A stretch of DNA of 64,000 bases from Stichopus chloronotus (taxonomy: Eukaryota; Echinodermata; Holothuroidea; Aspidochirotida; Stichopodidae): assembly GCA_021234535.1 (NCBI GenBank), contig CM037843.1, positions 13,601,979-13,665,978 of the forward strand, in the 5' to 3' direction. Position numbers and translations under genes: made by a program. Under the pieces are notes generated by a model. The model was given only the letters and a program-made list of their open reading frames with translations. It made no database searches and had not been told where the DNA came from. How positions within the stretch are numbered: position 1 is the first letter of the stretch; each line of letters opens with the position of its first letter. This document shows positions 12,476 to 23,900 of the stretch, one piece after another.

Positions 12476-13149
12476 GTGACACATACTAATGCTATTATAC
12501 CAGATTCAGAAAAAATTTTCTCTTAAATAGATCATCGAAACCACAATGCATTTCTGCATTCTGGTTAATATTCAAAGTATTAATTGTTCCCTTTAGTTTT
12601 TGTTTGCGGAAGTGGTAAAGGAAGAGTAAAAAGAAAAGGAGGGATATAAGAAATGGAGGGGGAAGTTGGTTTGACTCACATGACAATACTCACAGCTGAC
12701 AGAGAGTGAACAGCAACATTAAACATACCCTTTTGATTGGCATGAGCCTAAAATTATCGATACTGCAAGCAACACTTAAACCCAACCAAACTCTCCCATA
12801 TGAGAAGGCAGCACCTGTTTAGGTTCTGACCCAGTCTGGTCGAGGGGTTTGCTACCCGACTCACGATGCCCTTGTCAATTGGTTAAACAATAATGCCCAT
12901 ATCTACCTCATTATAACCAATTACAATCTGGGATCAATGATTCAGGTTTAATAATCTGGTTCTTCCTACGGTCTCTCTGTTCCCTGCCATTCTCCCATTT
13001 GAGGAATCAGTTTTTTATCCAAATTTTCTGGATGAAATGCTACAAGATGCCACTTTAGTTGCCTTGTGAGGGAAGGAGGACTCGACAGGCCAAAGTCGAT
13101 TTACATAGCCTCATCTGATGATGCTCTCAAACATTAAACTGTTCTTTAA

Positions 13150-13700
13150 ATATTCTCGTCAATGACTCTGAAAGACGCCAGGGATCGGCATTCAGACATT
13201 TCATGAATCGCTAGATGGCACCAACAGGAAGCTGTAAAAAAACCCAAAGCGACGTTACTTCCGACACAGTGATTTATGTTTCGAGGTGAGTATCGGTTGA
13301 GTAGTCGCTGAGACCGAACTCAGACGATCGTCAAATGACGGGCGACACCGCCCATCAGAGACAGACCATTAGGATTTGATGATCTGTCGGATCAATTTGA
13401 TATCCTCGTCTCCATGATCTGGTAGCCCACTTTACCTCCATGTCATTTTTTGTTGTTTTTGCCAGCTAGCGATCATAAATTTGTAATCGTGCACCAAATT
13501 ATGCAACTTCAAAGAGTACATTGCGATCATTTCTCTCCTTCCAGTCATTTCCTGCGTAGAGATTTTTAAGTGGAGATGATGACTGAAAGATCGTTCCAAA
13601 TGCTCGAAAATGGGGCAGCGGTTATGAGACGGTCACCTTCAGGAGAGATCACCGGCGAGTGAGAAAACGTGAGTCCTCGTGTTCTCACCTTTTTTTTTTC
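13150..13700. other. CpG-containing stretch with a possible splice donor
   Basis: This segment has more CpG and less A+T bias than its surroundings. At about 13268-13297 it reads ATGTTTCGAG followed by the donor-like GTGAGTATC on the plus strand, as a short first exon might. No downstream partner exon was found, so it remains a suggestion only. Confidence 0.15.
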
Positions 13701-13839
13701 TTTGTGCTCCCCAAACCATATGCCACTTTGAAAAGTAGATTATCAACAGAGAAAACGAAGTGACTAAAGTCAATCAAAAAGCAAGACTGCATAAACCAAA
13801 CAGCGAGTAATGAACAAGATATTTGCAATTAATAACGAT

Positions 13840-13990
13840 GCTGCTGTGGCTTAGTGGATAACATGGGAGCTGTTGGAAGCAATGAAGTTTAGCAACCAAC
13901 AGATTCAGACTCAACACCCCTCGGCCCTGGGATACAGTAAGATGAGTTTTTCATAATAAGTGCATTCTATGATTTTCCAATCTGAATTGA
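13840..13990 (+). repeat. Possible tRNA-derived SINE or tRNA relic
   Basis: TGGCTTAGTGGATA (13847-13860) matches the tRNA A box (TGGCNNAGTGG) exactly. A weak B-box-like GATTCAGACTC follows about 42 bases later. The sequence between cannot be folded by eye into a proper cloverleaf, so it is not a working tRNA gene. A tRNA-headed SINE fragment is the best explanation; a chance match is possible. Confidence 0.35.
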
Positions 13991-15169
13991 CAGTGTGAAA
14001 AAAAAATCTAAATCTAAAAAGATCTATCTAATCTTAATATTGCTGAGTTATTAGTCACTTGACCTGAACTTGGACTATAAAAGCCACAGGTTTCCTTCAC
14101 AATCTGGGTGATTGATTAGCATCCTAAAAAAAAAAATGTGCTTCAAGCTTTGAATCATTATTTTTGTTATTAAAAATGTTGTTTTTACTATTGTCCTTGT
14201 TCTTGTTGCTGTCATTCTCATCATTGTTGCTGAAATCTAAAAAACATGAACGGGGTTACGTATGATTCACAATGACATCATGTGACATGATTGTCTAATT
14301 ATAGAACAGTTCACTGGAAACTAAAGTGCACTTTCACATGTGTGAGGGTAGAGCAAGAGGCAAAGAAATACATGCAGATGACACACTTTCCTCAGTGCCA
14401 GAGCAGATGCTGTCTTCCCCACGATTTTGGATGAGTTGATGGGGCATCAAGGAGGTAGTCTTAAAGTACACAAGAAATTCTCTCAGCTTGGTGCAGATGG
14501 GTGAAGTAGTTGTGTAGTTGGAGGGTTAATTAACCAAATTAAATGTAATGATGAATGTGTGAAACATGCGACATGTTGCGATGGAATTGCACTATAGAGC
14601 AGCACAATGTAAGCATAACAATGTTTCAGCAAGGACAGAAAATAACTGTACTTTCTGAGTAGTTTTAACTTGAAACTACATGATAATGGTCAAATACACC
14701 TATTCAACAAACAGCAGAGACTCATTGCATCCCTGAGTTTGAAGAAACAGATACTGTTGCAGAATTCCATTCCTATGCAATTTTCCATTAGAATCATGAA
14801 AAGCCAATTTACCCCTTCCCCTGGGAGCACTATGAATGGTCAGAAGAGAAAGGGGCATTAGTGTGGAATTTGGGCAGTGATTGGAGGGTTTTCCGGGACA
14901 ACACACACACACAGTACATAAGAGTGCCGTTGTTCTGATGAAACAGGTAAGTGAGGAGTGGAAGGAACCATGATGGCTCTGACATTGCAAATCCTCTTAA
15001 TATGACAGAGGGAGTAATTTGAGACAGAGCTATTATTTTGACAAACCAGAAAGCCAAAAGGCTTTGTGATTCCTTGCCACATGGTTATATTATAACAAGT
15101 TGAATTATCCACATGACAAGTATAAGATCAACTGCAGTTATTTTCCTTGATACATCACAAGCTTTTAAC

Positions 15170-15310
15170 TCAAAATGATCTTTTTTTTGGGTAACCTGAC
15201 ATGACCGTGACATCTGACGTCCACCAAAAGCAATAGGGATCACCTACCCAGTATGGCCAACCCACACATCAAGTACAGTATGATATCAGTAAACATTACC
15301 CTTCTGGAAA
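15170..15310 (-). repeat. Single diverged copy of the 145-bp satellite family
   Basis: It shares with array 1 the order 'gacatgacc', 'gtccacc', 'aaaagcaatagggatca', 'acctac' and 'cccttctgga'. The DR1 core is decayed here. It abuts the 3' end of the gag pseudogene. Confidence 0.5.
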
Positions 15311-15314
15311 GTCA

Positions 15315-15947
15315 CTACCACATTTCCAACACTGGGCTTTGTTTGTACCATTTCTTTTTGGCGCTGTCCCAGTTTTTCGGTACTTTACTTTGTACTGTTT
15401 CCACTTTTGGTCCTTCAATTTCTGTAGCATTTTGATCCAAGATCATAAGTGCTCTCCCTAAGTCAAGTATCTCAGTTAAGTTGTGGTTCAGTTCCTTCAA
15501 CACTCTTCGTCGCAATCGTGATGAACTGCAACTTTGAATTACCTGTGATTTGATTTCTTTATCTATATCCATAAACTGACAATAATTTGCTAATTGCCTC
15601 AGCCTGGCGGTAAACACATCCAACGTTTCGCCTTCCCCTTGCTTCGCTTGACGAAACTTGAAAATCGCGTATTCAGTATTTTGTATAAGTTGAAAATACT
15701 CCGTCAGCTTGGTTTTTGCTGTGTCATAATCTGTAGAGTCTCCAGTTTCATTAAGTGTTTGAAATATTTCAGTAACGCTTTCCCCTCCAAAATGAAGTAA
15801 CATTGCCCTTTTACGAGCTTCATCCTTGATATCAAATGCAATGAAGAAGTTTTCCAATCGAAGTAGCCATTTCTCCCACCGCATGCCAATACTTGCATGA
15901 TCCGAAGTATCTCCGAGACTGAACTCAGGAAAATGTGGATAGGCCAT
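15315..15947 (-). pseudogene. Retrotransposon Gag fragment, frameshifted before its zinc knuckle
   Basis: A 210-codon frame from ATG 15945-15947. The product has the pattern of gag capsid domains of invertebrate LTR retrotransposons: W..W...LE.FF...I.......R..LLH.GG, then a block around TKLTEYF, then F..R...QGE.E....F..RLR.LA..C. The frame ends in KQSPVLEMW. In the next frame the same bases (15311-15334) read CWKCGSD, the start of the expected CX2C zinc knuckle, so a small indel lies just upstream. That frame also stops a few codons later. No protease, reverse transcriptase or integrase, and no LTRs, were found. This is a 5' gag relic, transcribed in the same direction as RCE1 and sitting in its intron 3. 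Confidence 0.75.
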
Positions 15948-16376
15948 TTCAATTGTCAGAATTTAATCGATTTTCTTCTAGTATTAAGGTCTTCCTTGAA
16001 GGTTTTCAGAGTCCTTAATAAAAGGATCCCATCTTCATTGCCATTGTAAGATTTTGAGAAAACACACTGGAGACTCAGCAATGCATCTTGCTACAGTACT
16101 TGTATTTCTGATGATATATAACTGCAGATTATTCTCATAATAAAGGCCAATACATCCGATAAATATTTATGGGATGCCTTAATATACACAGGAGACAGTC
16201 AGTGGTAAACTGGGCAGGAGTCTTTGTTCTATCACAGAGATAAATGAAGCGCAGGTGACAGCTATCTGACCCCATGACCTCCCAGTTACTGAGACAACCT
16301 ATGGAGGCCTCTGAGGGAGTGTTTGAAAAGTAAAAGTTATTCTCTACTTACAAATGCAGTACAGTATATGGAAAGT

Positions 16377-16480
16377 GCTATTTCAAACATGACATGGTCC
16401 TGATTGGCTTCCATAGGCTGGGAAAATCCTATTTCAAACATGACATGGTCCTGATTGGATTTCATAGGCTGAAAAAGCCT
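16377..16480. repeat. 52-bp tandem duplication
   Basis: Two copies of a unit beginning CTATTTCAAACATGACATGG and continuing TCCTGATTGG, offset by 52 bases and differing at a few positions near their ends. No known element is recognised. Confidence 0.85.
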
Positions 16481-16689
16481 AAATAAGTTTGCAATGACAT
16501 TGAGTTAACTGTGTCTGAAGGAATCAAACACTGCCAATAGTAATTTTGCTCAATATAGCCCCATATGCATTTGTACGGTAGTTTATAATAACCACAATAA
16601 TGGTGTTTAGGCTATTATTATTGTTTTATAGTGAAAAATAATCCCTTCCTCTCTATTGATAAGCATTAAATTTCACAGGGTCGTGAACC

Positions 16690-16890
16690 TGTTAATAACA
16701 GACAACCTTATCAAGTTTAAAACAAATCTGACCCACGGATAAGGAACTATGGCAGTTTTAACATTTTTTATGTTTTATCCCATAACCTCATTAATATGCA
16801 AGATTTGGACACCGAAAACAATAGGGATCATCTACTCAATATGGGCAACCTACATGCCAAAAATGAAATTACTCAGAGTTACCCTTCTTG
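16690..16890 (-). repeat. Single diverged copy of the 145-bp satellite family
   Basis: It contains 'aacaatagggatcatctact', 'caatatgggcaacctacatg' and 'acccttcttgagata' in the order seen in arrays 1 and 2, but the nuclear-receptor core is lost. It lies next to RCE1 exon 3. Confidence 0.6.
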
Positions 16891-17041
16891 AGATAGAGTG
16901 GCAAGGAAGCAAAAAGGGGGTGGGGAAGAGGGCAAGCCTCTGTAGTCTGCAAAATAACATAGGCCATTTCATCACTACCTCAAAATTTTTTGGGGGCATG
17001 TTCTTGAATCGCAGAGACAGACATATGTAAAGGATGCTTAC

Positions 17042-17122
17042 CATTGTAACTAAAAGTGGAAGTACTGCAGCTGGTATGAGTGCTTCTTGTCTCAAGCCCA
17101 GATATTGCCACATTGAATAACC
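17042..17122 (-). CDS. RCE1: RCE1 coding exon 3
   Basis: 81 bases, 27 codons, phase 0 at both ends. The acceptor is CATTTACAG|GG after a pyrimidine run and the donor is ACAATG|GTAAGC. The product GYSMWQYLGLRQEALIPAAV plus LPLLVTM matches the RCE1 segment with the pattern LGLR.E...PA..LPLL.TM. The sequence continues hydrophobic into exon 4, forming the next membrane helix. The intron that follows is about 14 kb long and repeat-filled. Confidence 0.92.
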
Positions 17123-18887
17123 CTGTAAATGAAGATAAGCAGAAGAAAAAAAAATAAAACAACAAATGTTACATTTATGCTGTAAAACAACAAATGTTAC
17201 AAAGCCAAGAGGAAAAGAAGCAATCAAAAGGAATCGTACCTCACAGTAACTTTTGGGAGATTCACTAACTTTATGTTGTTTAATTGCTACTGCTTGCATC
17301 AGGTAACAGGTATCCAGACACCCAACCAACAACATCAGGACCTAGGACCCAAGTTTCACCAACATACAAATTACGTGTGACAAAATTCAGCATGTGACTA
17401 TAAGTTAAGAACAACTTCATAGTTGTGTCTGTATGTATGGTGTAACATTAAAGTGCAGAGCAAAACATATTTTGACTTCACAAAGGACTAAAATTCTGAT
17501 GGAACACGTATTTTTGGGTACCCAGGTAACCGACCAACTATGGACGATGGATATCCCAGTCAGATTTAGACCTGGGGCAACCACTATGATCTGCATCTGA
17601 CCATCATGTTACTGGCAAGCTGACAGATGAACAAGTTGAGACAGACAAGTTGCTAAGGCTTTTCTCTCGTAATCAAACCACAGATAGAGATGCCACTCTG
17701 ATCAACGGCAGAAATTATTGAAACCAGACTGGGGAAAGTTAAAAAAAAAGAAGAAGAAAAGTTTTCCACGTTTAAGAAATGAAGCACGCCAGTGATGAAG
17801 AGAAGAATCCAGCCAAAGTGGACTTGGGAGAAGGAGCAGGGGGAGGCAGAAGAGGGAGTGAGGGTAAAAAGAAGGAAAATTTCCATCATACTTTATCATT
17901 GTGACAAAACAACTCCTTGACTGACCACACTTAAAAGTCTGGATTTATGTTATGATGTAAGCCTACTGTAATTTACAGATGCCAGAGCCCTCTTCCCCAC
18001 ACCAACTGTGGTTAGAAGTTATAGTAAGTAATCTGCGAAGAGTAAGTTAGAAACACCCCCCCTCCCCTCCATACAAAAAAAAATGATATTTCTGATGGTA
18101 GATTGGCAAGTCACAGACATTGGTAATTCTATGCATAGCAGACTGCGTATTCTAGTCCCATCGAATGGTCCACCTCACATTCACGTCAAAACACCTACAA
18201 CATTTGAAAACACCTACAACATTTGAGGGAAACACAACACCAGTACAATAATTTTGTAACTCTACTCTCTTGTTAAAATGGTCTCCAATGCAGTTCTAGC
18301 AGATGCCTTTCACAAGCTTTCTACTTTCCCTTCAAAATCTGGAACTATATGCATGAATGTTTTTGACAAGTGACACTTTTGAATGTTTATTTTAGGCTGG
18401 GAATAGTCTCTTTAAAGTTGAAAGCATCATCATAGCGGAATTTATTTGAAGAGTATCATTTTCTTCCTATGAAGATGAATGAAGGTTTTACAAGATAAAA
18501 GAAAAGCAAACAAAATTTGACGTAGTTACACTTATTTCTACTATTACCATTTGCAACTTGAAACTCCACAAAAGTTGGAAATATTGCTATCTTTTAAAAA
18601 CAAGCAAGCAATCAGGACATCTTTTCACATAGTAGTGGAGCAAATATGCTGCATTTAATTAACTTTGATCAACACCACACAACACAATCTGTTTTTTTAA
18701 CATGAGAGGTGGAAATGTGTATTGGCATCAAATTTTATGCATGCCATCCAAGTATCTGTCGTTAATTCACATATTTTAAATAGTTGGATTTGGAAGGGGA
18801 ATATCAAAGATAACCCCTCCCACAGAGTCCAAACCCTCCTCAATCCCCCCCCCCTCCCTTCAAGTTCATGATCACATTCTACAGTAC
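17123..18887 (-). other. RCE1 intron 2
   Basis: About 1.8 kb. It contains small local duplications (ACAACAAATGTTAC twice at 17160-17200; AACACCTACAACATTTGA twice near 18187-18225) and purine or C-rich tracts, but no coding sequence, RNA gene or complete transposon that I can recognise. Confidence 0.6.
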
Positions 18888-18993
18888 CTGAGATTCTGTA
18901 GCGTCCTCTGCTATGAACATCAATACAAATGGGCACATCACAGAAACAGCCAGAACGCTAATGATTCTCTGCTTTATGGTCAGTGGGTGGTCT
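18888..18993 (-). CDS. RCE1: RCE1 coding exon 2
   Basis: 106 bases: one base completing the Arg codon, then 35 codons beginning DHPLTIKQRIISVLAVSVMC and ending EDATESQ. The acceptor is excellent (long T run then TTGCAG) and the donor is CAG|GTACTG. The product matches the second membrane segment of RCE1, where the family has a DHP..IK.R motif directly after the first exon. It ends in phase 0, which fits exon 3. Recognition rests on the conserved DHP motif, correct splice sites and correct order with the flanking exons. Confidence 0.9.
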
Positions 18994-20821
18994 CTGCAAA
19001 AAAAAAAAAAAAAGAATTAAAGAGCAGTGACAGATAAAAAAAAACAATATCAACAACAAACTTTCATTGATAAAAGTGCAGGACACAATATAGTTCACCC
19101 AAACAATACAATCAGTGACCTGAAACCCAAACCCGAAATTTAGGTTTTTGTTTTGAACTGGGTTGTTGGTTGTGAGTCTACCTTGTGCTATGTTGTATTG
19201 TATATGGCAGTTGTAGAACTTGGCCATGGCAAAACTTATTGCTGTGGTGAGAAAAGTGCACACAAAAAGTCACAACTTTGCAAACTTGCAACGATGTTGT
19301 AGCCGATTGGGGGCGCCGATCTAGAGGAGTTGCATTGGTCAATTGGTTCATTATTGAAGCTCACCTGTCTCAGCACAGTGGCTAGTTTCTCGCTACATAC
19401 TGTGGTGAGAAAAATATGAAGTGAAGCGGATGGCCATACCAGGTTTCTGTTCCCATCTTTACAGACTCACAAGTACAGTTTAATCGGCAGACACCCACAG
19501 CACTACTGTACATATGTACCACAAACCAGAAATGCTTCAGATTCCAAAAATCCATTGGCGCTAACTTAAAGCTTCCACAGAACTCTCCCTATCATGAACC
19601 ATGCTAACAGCTACATAGCAATACTGTATCTTGTCACTTTTAGCTTACTCTCAGCTGCAGATTCATTGAGTGGTACCTATGGAGTCAGATTATTACAAAC
19701 AAGAGCAACGGCATATGGGATGGAGGGAATCAAATCTCCCACACTCATCCATGGTTGAAAAATCCTACAACTTTTCAGGAAAATTGTGATTATTATTCAG
19801 GCAGGTAATTTGAATAAGAAACAAAATGCTAACTACACTGGTCTATTTGAGGAGGACAAGAAGTCGAATTCAAATTCACTAAAACAGCCACTATGAAAAT
19901 TAAAGTGTCCATCTTCACAACTTTTATCGGAGAGTTGGGAGCACAACATTTTGTTTGCCAGGCAAAAGTTGCATTTACCACAAAAACAAAAGTGTTGCTG
20001 AAAGGCTACAAGCAAGTGTCATAAAGTACTGGCATGAAACAAAAACTCAGCCCAGAAGTCTGCAATACAATGGCAACCAAACTGCAAATTATAGCTTAGT
20101 GACAGTGATCATAATTTGATTTTGAACATTTTTTGTGTATATGCAGTAGGTCTATGCACTGTATACTTAGTCATATGGTAAAGGCAAGTGCTTTACACAA
20201 AGTCCCAATGTATTGAAAGAATTTTTAAGCACATACATTTCACACTATGCTGACCTGATATGACTTGATTGCAATCAAATTGATCCAGTCTTTGTTTCAA
20301 GACATCAAAAATTGAAGACTGCCCTCTTTTCCATTGACATAACCATTAGATTTAAGACATAAACTTATATTAAAACAAACTTTCAATTAAAAATACCATG
20401 CTAAAACCTTAGGACTGACAAAACCCTAAGATTAACTAAGCTCTAGAATGACACAATTCCTTAATTGATACAACCCTTAAAAGAAAAAAAAGACATGTTA
20501 GCCCACTTCTGTGCCATGCAATATCTTAATGCCACAGCAGCAAGCAAAAATAGGAACAAGACCAAAAGAGCCCTGATCCTGCATCAGTTACTGTGACAAC
20601 TAACAGACAAATGGAAATACTTCATTGAGACAGTCTAGGAAAAACCATTTTAGATTTCTATACACAAGCAGACAAGGTGGCAAAGACGTACAAATAAAAC
20701 ACTGCACTGTATGCATATCAGATAAAACAGTATCAACCACATCAACAACAAAATTGTGCTTCACTATTCAGAGAAACTGTGAAAGAGGTAATAAAATATG
20801 ATATGGGGTACGTACGTGTAC
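18994..20821 (-). other. Intron between RCE1 exons 1b and 2
   Basis: About 1.8 kb with no recognisable gene. Near 19365-19390 it carries TCACCTGTCTCAGCACA, matching the end of the hairpin element at 8463-8631. Otherwise A+T-rich and unremarkable. Confidence 0.55.
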
Positions 20822-20946
20822 CTTCGTAAGGAGTTTGGCCATATGTACAGGCTCCCCACGAAGAGCGAAGAGAAAGCCACGCACAGGAGACACGCTTGAA
20901 AGACTCCTCCACAGGAAAACCTCACACAAGACACAGATGCTGCCAT
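20822..20946 (-). CDS. RCE1: RCE1 first coding exon, proximal alternative (exon 1b)
   Basis: A second RCE1-type first exon, 125 coding bases long like exon 1a. It starts at ATG 20944-20946 and ends at CGAAG|GTACACG in the same phase, so it can splice to the same exon 2. It encodes VFQACLLCVAFSSLFVGSLY followed by IWPNSLR. By hand alignment 19 of 41 residues are identical to exon 1a, with no gap. The start context is weaker (TGG before ATG, G after). Nothing is broken: frame, length, hydrophobic segment and donor are all kept. I infer an alternative first exon with its own promoter, made by duplication. A silent relic is possible but less likely given the intact frame. A separate RCE1 paralogue starting here is also possible, because only one set of exons 2-4 lies downstream. 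Confidence 0.75.
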
Positions 20947-23900
20947 CCAGACAAACAGAGCTCTAAGCTGACCTACAGTGCAGGATGAACAAACGACACA
21001 ACCACCTCCTCAAAAGTTTTCAGAGCAAACCTCACTATACAATATATCTTATACTGTAAACATGCTTGTTACAATGTCTTCATCGAGCTCCCGTTTGTGC
21101 GTGAAATGCAATATGTTTGCACTGAGCGATCACTTTGCCATGCACGTTTTCTAGTTTAAGTACTGCTCTCATCACAACAAAAAAGTGAAATTGAATATCT
21201 GTCAAATAAATCATAAATGCATGTCTTTTTGCTTTGGGAATTGATGTGGGCTTGCTATTTGTTTTCAACTCAGGAAAGGGAGGTGGAACAAACACTTTTT
21301 GATTGCAAAACATCTTCCTGATAAGTGACTGACATGGTTATTCTTCATGAAGGAATATATAGACCTATATTTTCTTATGTTGGATTTATTTTTCTAAAAC
21401 AACCAGGCTACCCCCCAGAAAAAACAGACTTAAGTTCACTGTGGCTCATAGTGAAAATGCCATGACAGTAGTTTGCACAATAACAAAAAACAGGAAGATT
21501 TCCTGATTTATGTAACAGAATTAGCAAAGTTTTAAAACAGCCTGAGACATAGAAACTGTAGTTCATCCATAAAGTACAGTGCATGCTAAAATCAGTTACT
21601 TAAGTGGAAATGTACTCACTTCTGACAGTCTGGTTTATTGTCCGATATGGGAAACTCTTAAAGGCAGATGACAAAAGCTTTAAGAACAGAATCGAACTGA
21701 CAACTATCACTTCTGAAGCAATCGTGATTTTACTACTGATTGAGGTGAAAGATTTTTTAAATCATTACTACTATTTTAATCAGCACCACATATGTAGGTC
21801 TCCTTTGGCTTGAGGGTAGCCAAGCCTTATTTGATGAAAAGTCATCAATGTTTACTGGCAGAGTTCATGTAACCTTTGATGACCTTTCACTAAACAACAT
21901 TCCATGTTCAAAGCTAGGGAGAGGCAAGAAGCACAAACTCATGAATATTATGTGTGTGAGATGTTGTGAACATAAGAAAAATTTAAAAAATTAAGGCTTT
22001 TTTTTTTTTGTCTACTAGGATGCTGTTTGACAGAATTTGCCACTGGTAGATCATTTTCAACAACAACCTGTTACACAGATATGCTTCACCCAAGAAAGAG
22101 TGAAAAAAAGTTATGCAAGGTGTATGTCCCAACGAACTAGCTCCCTTTAAACCTGGTAGCTCTATCCGAAAAAAAACAAAAAAACAACGGACGCCTATTT
22201 CTCATCGAGAAAATGTGACTGTATCAGTTATGTGGACTTGAGACACACCATGCAGTCCAGTTCCAGGCTTCATAAAAACCCTATGATTCATGTAATGGAC
22301 ATACTTCCAGCATGTTACTTTTAAGAAATAAGTTTGCTAAAGTGCTGATGCATAAAATTTTCATCTTCTTAATTCAATGCGAATATATTCCCAAATCAGG
22401 GAGTCTTGAATACTATATTTATCTATCTTTTCATTGACCTTTTTTGGTCTTGCAATTTTTCTCTCATCCCTTCATATCTGAATAAGTACTACAATTTGTA
22501 TCTTTGTAGCATTAGGGCCTATGTTTTTCTTACATATATGACAAAAGTAAGACAGGACCTATCAAATTATGAAACAGAAAACAATGGGTTTAGTTTTTGC
22601 TGCCTATGTCAGTTTTCACACTGCCCTTTCTCATGATCATCCTGAGAGAACAAAAATCTGTGGTTGGTGAAATGGAAAATTTGCAGGTCCAAAATAGTTT
22701 CCAGCATGTCTCTGCATGATCCATAGTATTATGTATTAATTCTAAACACTTCAGACCAAAGACACAAAATGCACTCCTCAGCATTGTCAATTTTAAACAA
22801 AAAAACGCTGTTCTGTGAGTTGGTTTTTAAGGCGCATGATACACAACACTAGCTGCTCACAAAGTGCTACCGCACTGTTAATTGCCGTGCCACTGCAATT
22901 TAGCTGCCAGCAGGCCTCGTAAGTGGTTGGAAAGCTGCAGTTCACGTCAAAGTTTTGTAGGTCAAGTCACAAAGGAAGACCAATCTAATCACGTTAGTGA
23001 GACCTTGCCGATATATCGTTCTCACTGCAGCAAAATATCACAAATATTACAACCACAAATGATGAATGAGAATGGCATACACAGATACACTGTCTGAACA
23101 CAATGAGGATATTTCTACAGTATGGTGTCGATTTCAACTTCATAATTATTGGAACCTGCTGCTACGAATGATGCAATAGGGTACATTGCATACGCATTGT
23201 GGGGCATTTCTCACTTCTTTTAAAAGAACATGGGCAGTGTCTACTCTTGAGCAGAGGTTGTGAAGATATTGTGCTAGGTACTAAATTAACAATTTTGCTG
23301 AAAGACAAGAAAATTTGTACTGTATGTGTTCACACATTGAAAAAAAACACAATGGTGAAGTTATGGGAAATTTTTTGCTATCTTTGAATTGGTGAATATT
23401 TTTGGCTATATTTGTTATAGTTTGCTCAGCACTTTGTAAATATCAATAACATATTGGTGCAATCTTAGACATGTAGAGCTGAAGATTTAAAAGCTAACAA
23501 AAAAGCAACAGTATACAGTGCACTACACACTGTTCATACATCAGAGTTAAAAATTTCAGCAAATTTCATCTGGTAGTTCAAGACTTCAAGGGACAGCTAA
23601 CATGCTGATTGTGGTTGTTCTTACCAGAATTGGGTTGTCCTGCCAAACATTATATCATATTTAATTCCTATGACTTATTTTCTAGGTTGCTCTACCTTGA
23701 ACACATTTGCATTACAGCCATCACCATATTTCATAGCACTGTTTAAAAAAAAATTGCCAAGTAAAATCTGAATTTGATTCTGGCAATAATCCAATGTGTT
23801 TGTCTGAGGGACATCCTCCTGCAGAGATTTTGGGTATCTCGGATGCCAGGACCACCACTGAAACGTCATCACTGTGTATGTTCAACTACCTGTGGATACA

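Larger units (their letters stand above)
3087..17041 (-). other. RCE1 intron 3, repeat-rich
   Basis: About 14 kb between exons 3 and 4. It holds, from left to right: a long fold-back element (4190-4780), an unassigned stretch open in several frames (5150-5590), a hairpin element (8463-8631), a short diverged duplication (8785-9035), two arrays of a 145-bp satellite in opposite orientation (9895-12475), a CpG-containing stretch (13150-13700), a possible tRNA-derived SINE (13840-13990), a single satellite-related copy (15170-15310), a gag pseudogene (15315-15947), a 52-bp tandem duplication (16377-16480) and another satellite-related copy (16690-16890). Nothing else in it looks coding. Confidence 0.6.

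Noticed and set aside
14925..15010. Minus-strand NVRAIMVP peptide resembling part of the RCE1 catalytic exon
   Set aside because: Wrong position (before exon 4), no Glu-Glu motif and no matching splice sites.
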